The position numbers and the translations under genes were made by a program. This document shows, piece by piece, positions 54,661 to 54,793 of a stretch of DNA of 54,793 nt (within the stretch, counting starts at the first letter, position 1; each line of letters opens with the position of its first letter). The notes below the pieces were generated by a model that did no database searches, was not told the DNA's origin, and saw only the letters and a list, made by a program, of their open reading frames with translations. Location: positions 1 to 54,793 of the forward strand of contig JAUXAG010000015.1 of the NCBI GenBank assembly GCA_030614915.1, in the 5' to 3' direction. Source of the stretch: Actinomycetes bacterium. GTDB lineage: Bacteria > Planctomycetota > Phycisphaerae > JAACET01.

Positions 54661-54793
54661 CTTCGCCTGCCCGATGCTATCTATCAAGCCCAGGCCACCT
54701 ATAAGCCCAACGTGTTGTGTAATTATCTCTATGATTTAGCCGGCCGATTCACCAGCTTTTACGGCGACTGTCCCGTGCTGAACGCCGCTCAGC
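54661..54793 (+). CDS. argS: Arginyl-tRNA synthetase, C-terminal fragment (partial at both ends)
   Basis: In the frame starting at 54661 the last 133 bases read [20 protein letters not shown], followed by [20 protein letters not shown] and NAAQ. This is the DALR anticodon-binding domain of ArgS, with the family words YLYDLA and FY.DCPVL. A TAG lies in frame just upstream (54652-54654), so nothing of the gene's earlier part is present on the left. The window ends inside the gene. The abrupt beginning within a conserved domain shows that the junction is not a natural gene start. Confidence 0.75.

Overview
The window looks like a contig of a planctomycete, most likely of the Phycisphaerae or a related lineage. 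This is an inference from gene content: a SpoVG carrying a zinc ribbon, a tiny lysine-rich histone-like protein, FHA-GspE and TadZ paralogs, a sigma factor with a long C-terminal extension, and a PadR gene next to a permease-prefix-like membrane protein. The DNA is moderately GC rich. Recognisable promoters follow TTGACA-17-TATAAT.

Layout: 1-3.7 kb holds the end of an unknown gene and the branched-chain amino acid operon ilvB-ilvN-ilvC. 3.7-5.4 kb is ispE-spoVG with a terminator. 5.6-6.8 kb has a VTT-type membrane protein and an AMMECR1 protein. 6.8-14.1 kb is the replication block, read leftward: dnaA, dnaN, dciA (DUF721), gyrB, a zinc-ribbon protein and a lipoprotein. 14.3-27.2 kb, on the same strand, is a complete Tad (Flp pilus) locus: a decayed flp copy, flp, prepilin peptidase, TadE, CpaB, secretin, TadZ, TadA, TadB, TadC, an OmpA-like lipoprotein and a TPR lipoprotein. 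It runs into a frameshifted HerA-type ATPase just upstream of dnaA.

27.6-41 kb is mixed housekeeping: a NifU-like protein, tyrS, tRNA-Met, a phosphoesterase, folE, leuS with a CYTH protein, a 5'-nucleotidase-like protein with an altered catalytic motif, an NfnAB-type flavoprotein pair, an APC permease fused to a PTS EIIA domain, and a VanZ-like protein. 41.1-42.7 kb carries a ParA without a ParB and a 52-residue Lys/Arg-rich DNA-binding protein that has its own promoter, Shine-Dalgarno sequence and terminator.

The most unusual gene is at 43.1-44.4 kb: an ECF sigma factor fused in frame to a class II aminoacyl-tRNA synthetase core of the PheS type whose amino-acid pocket motifs are altered. 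A second TadZ follows it. Then come dnaE, an FHA-GspE ATPase, two small membrane proteins, a PadR regulator with a palindrome at its promoter, and a large membrane protein. The last 0.5 kb joins a histidine-kinase fragment (minus strand) directly to an argS fragment (plus strand), either a real rearrangement or an assembly join.

All calls come from reading the sequence and its translations. No database search was possible.
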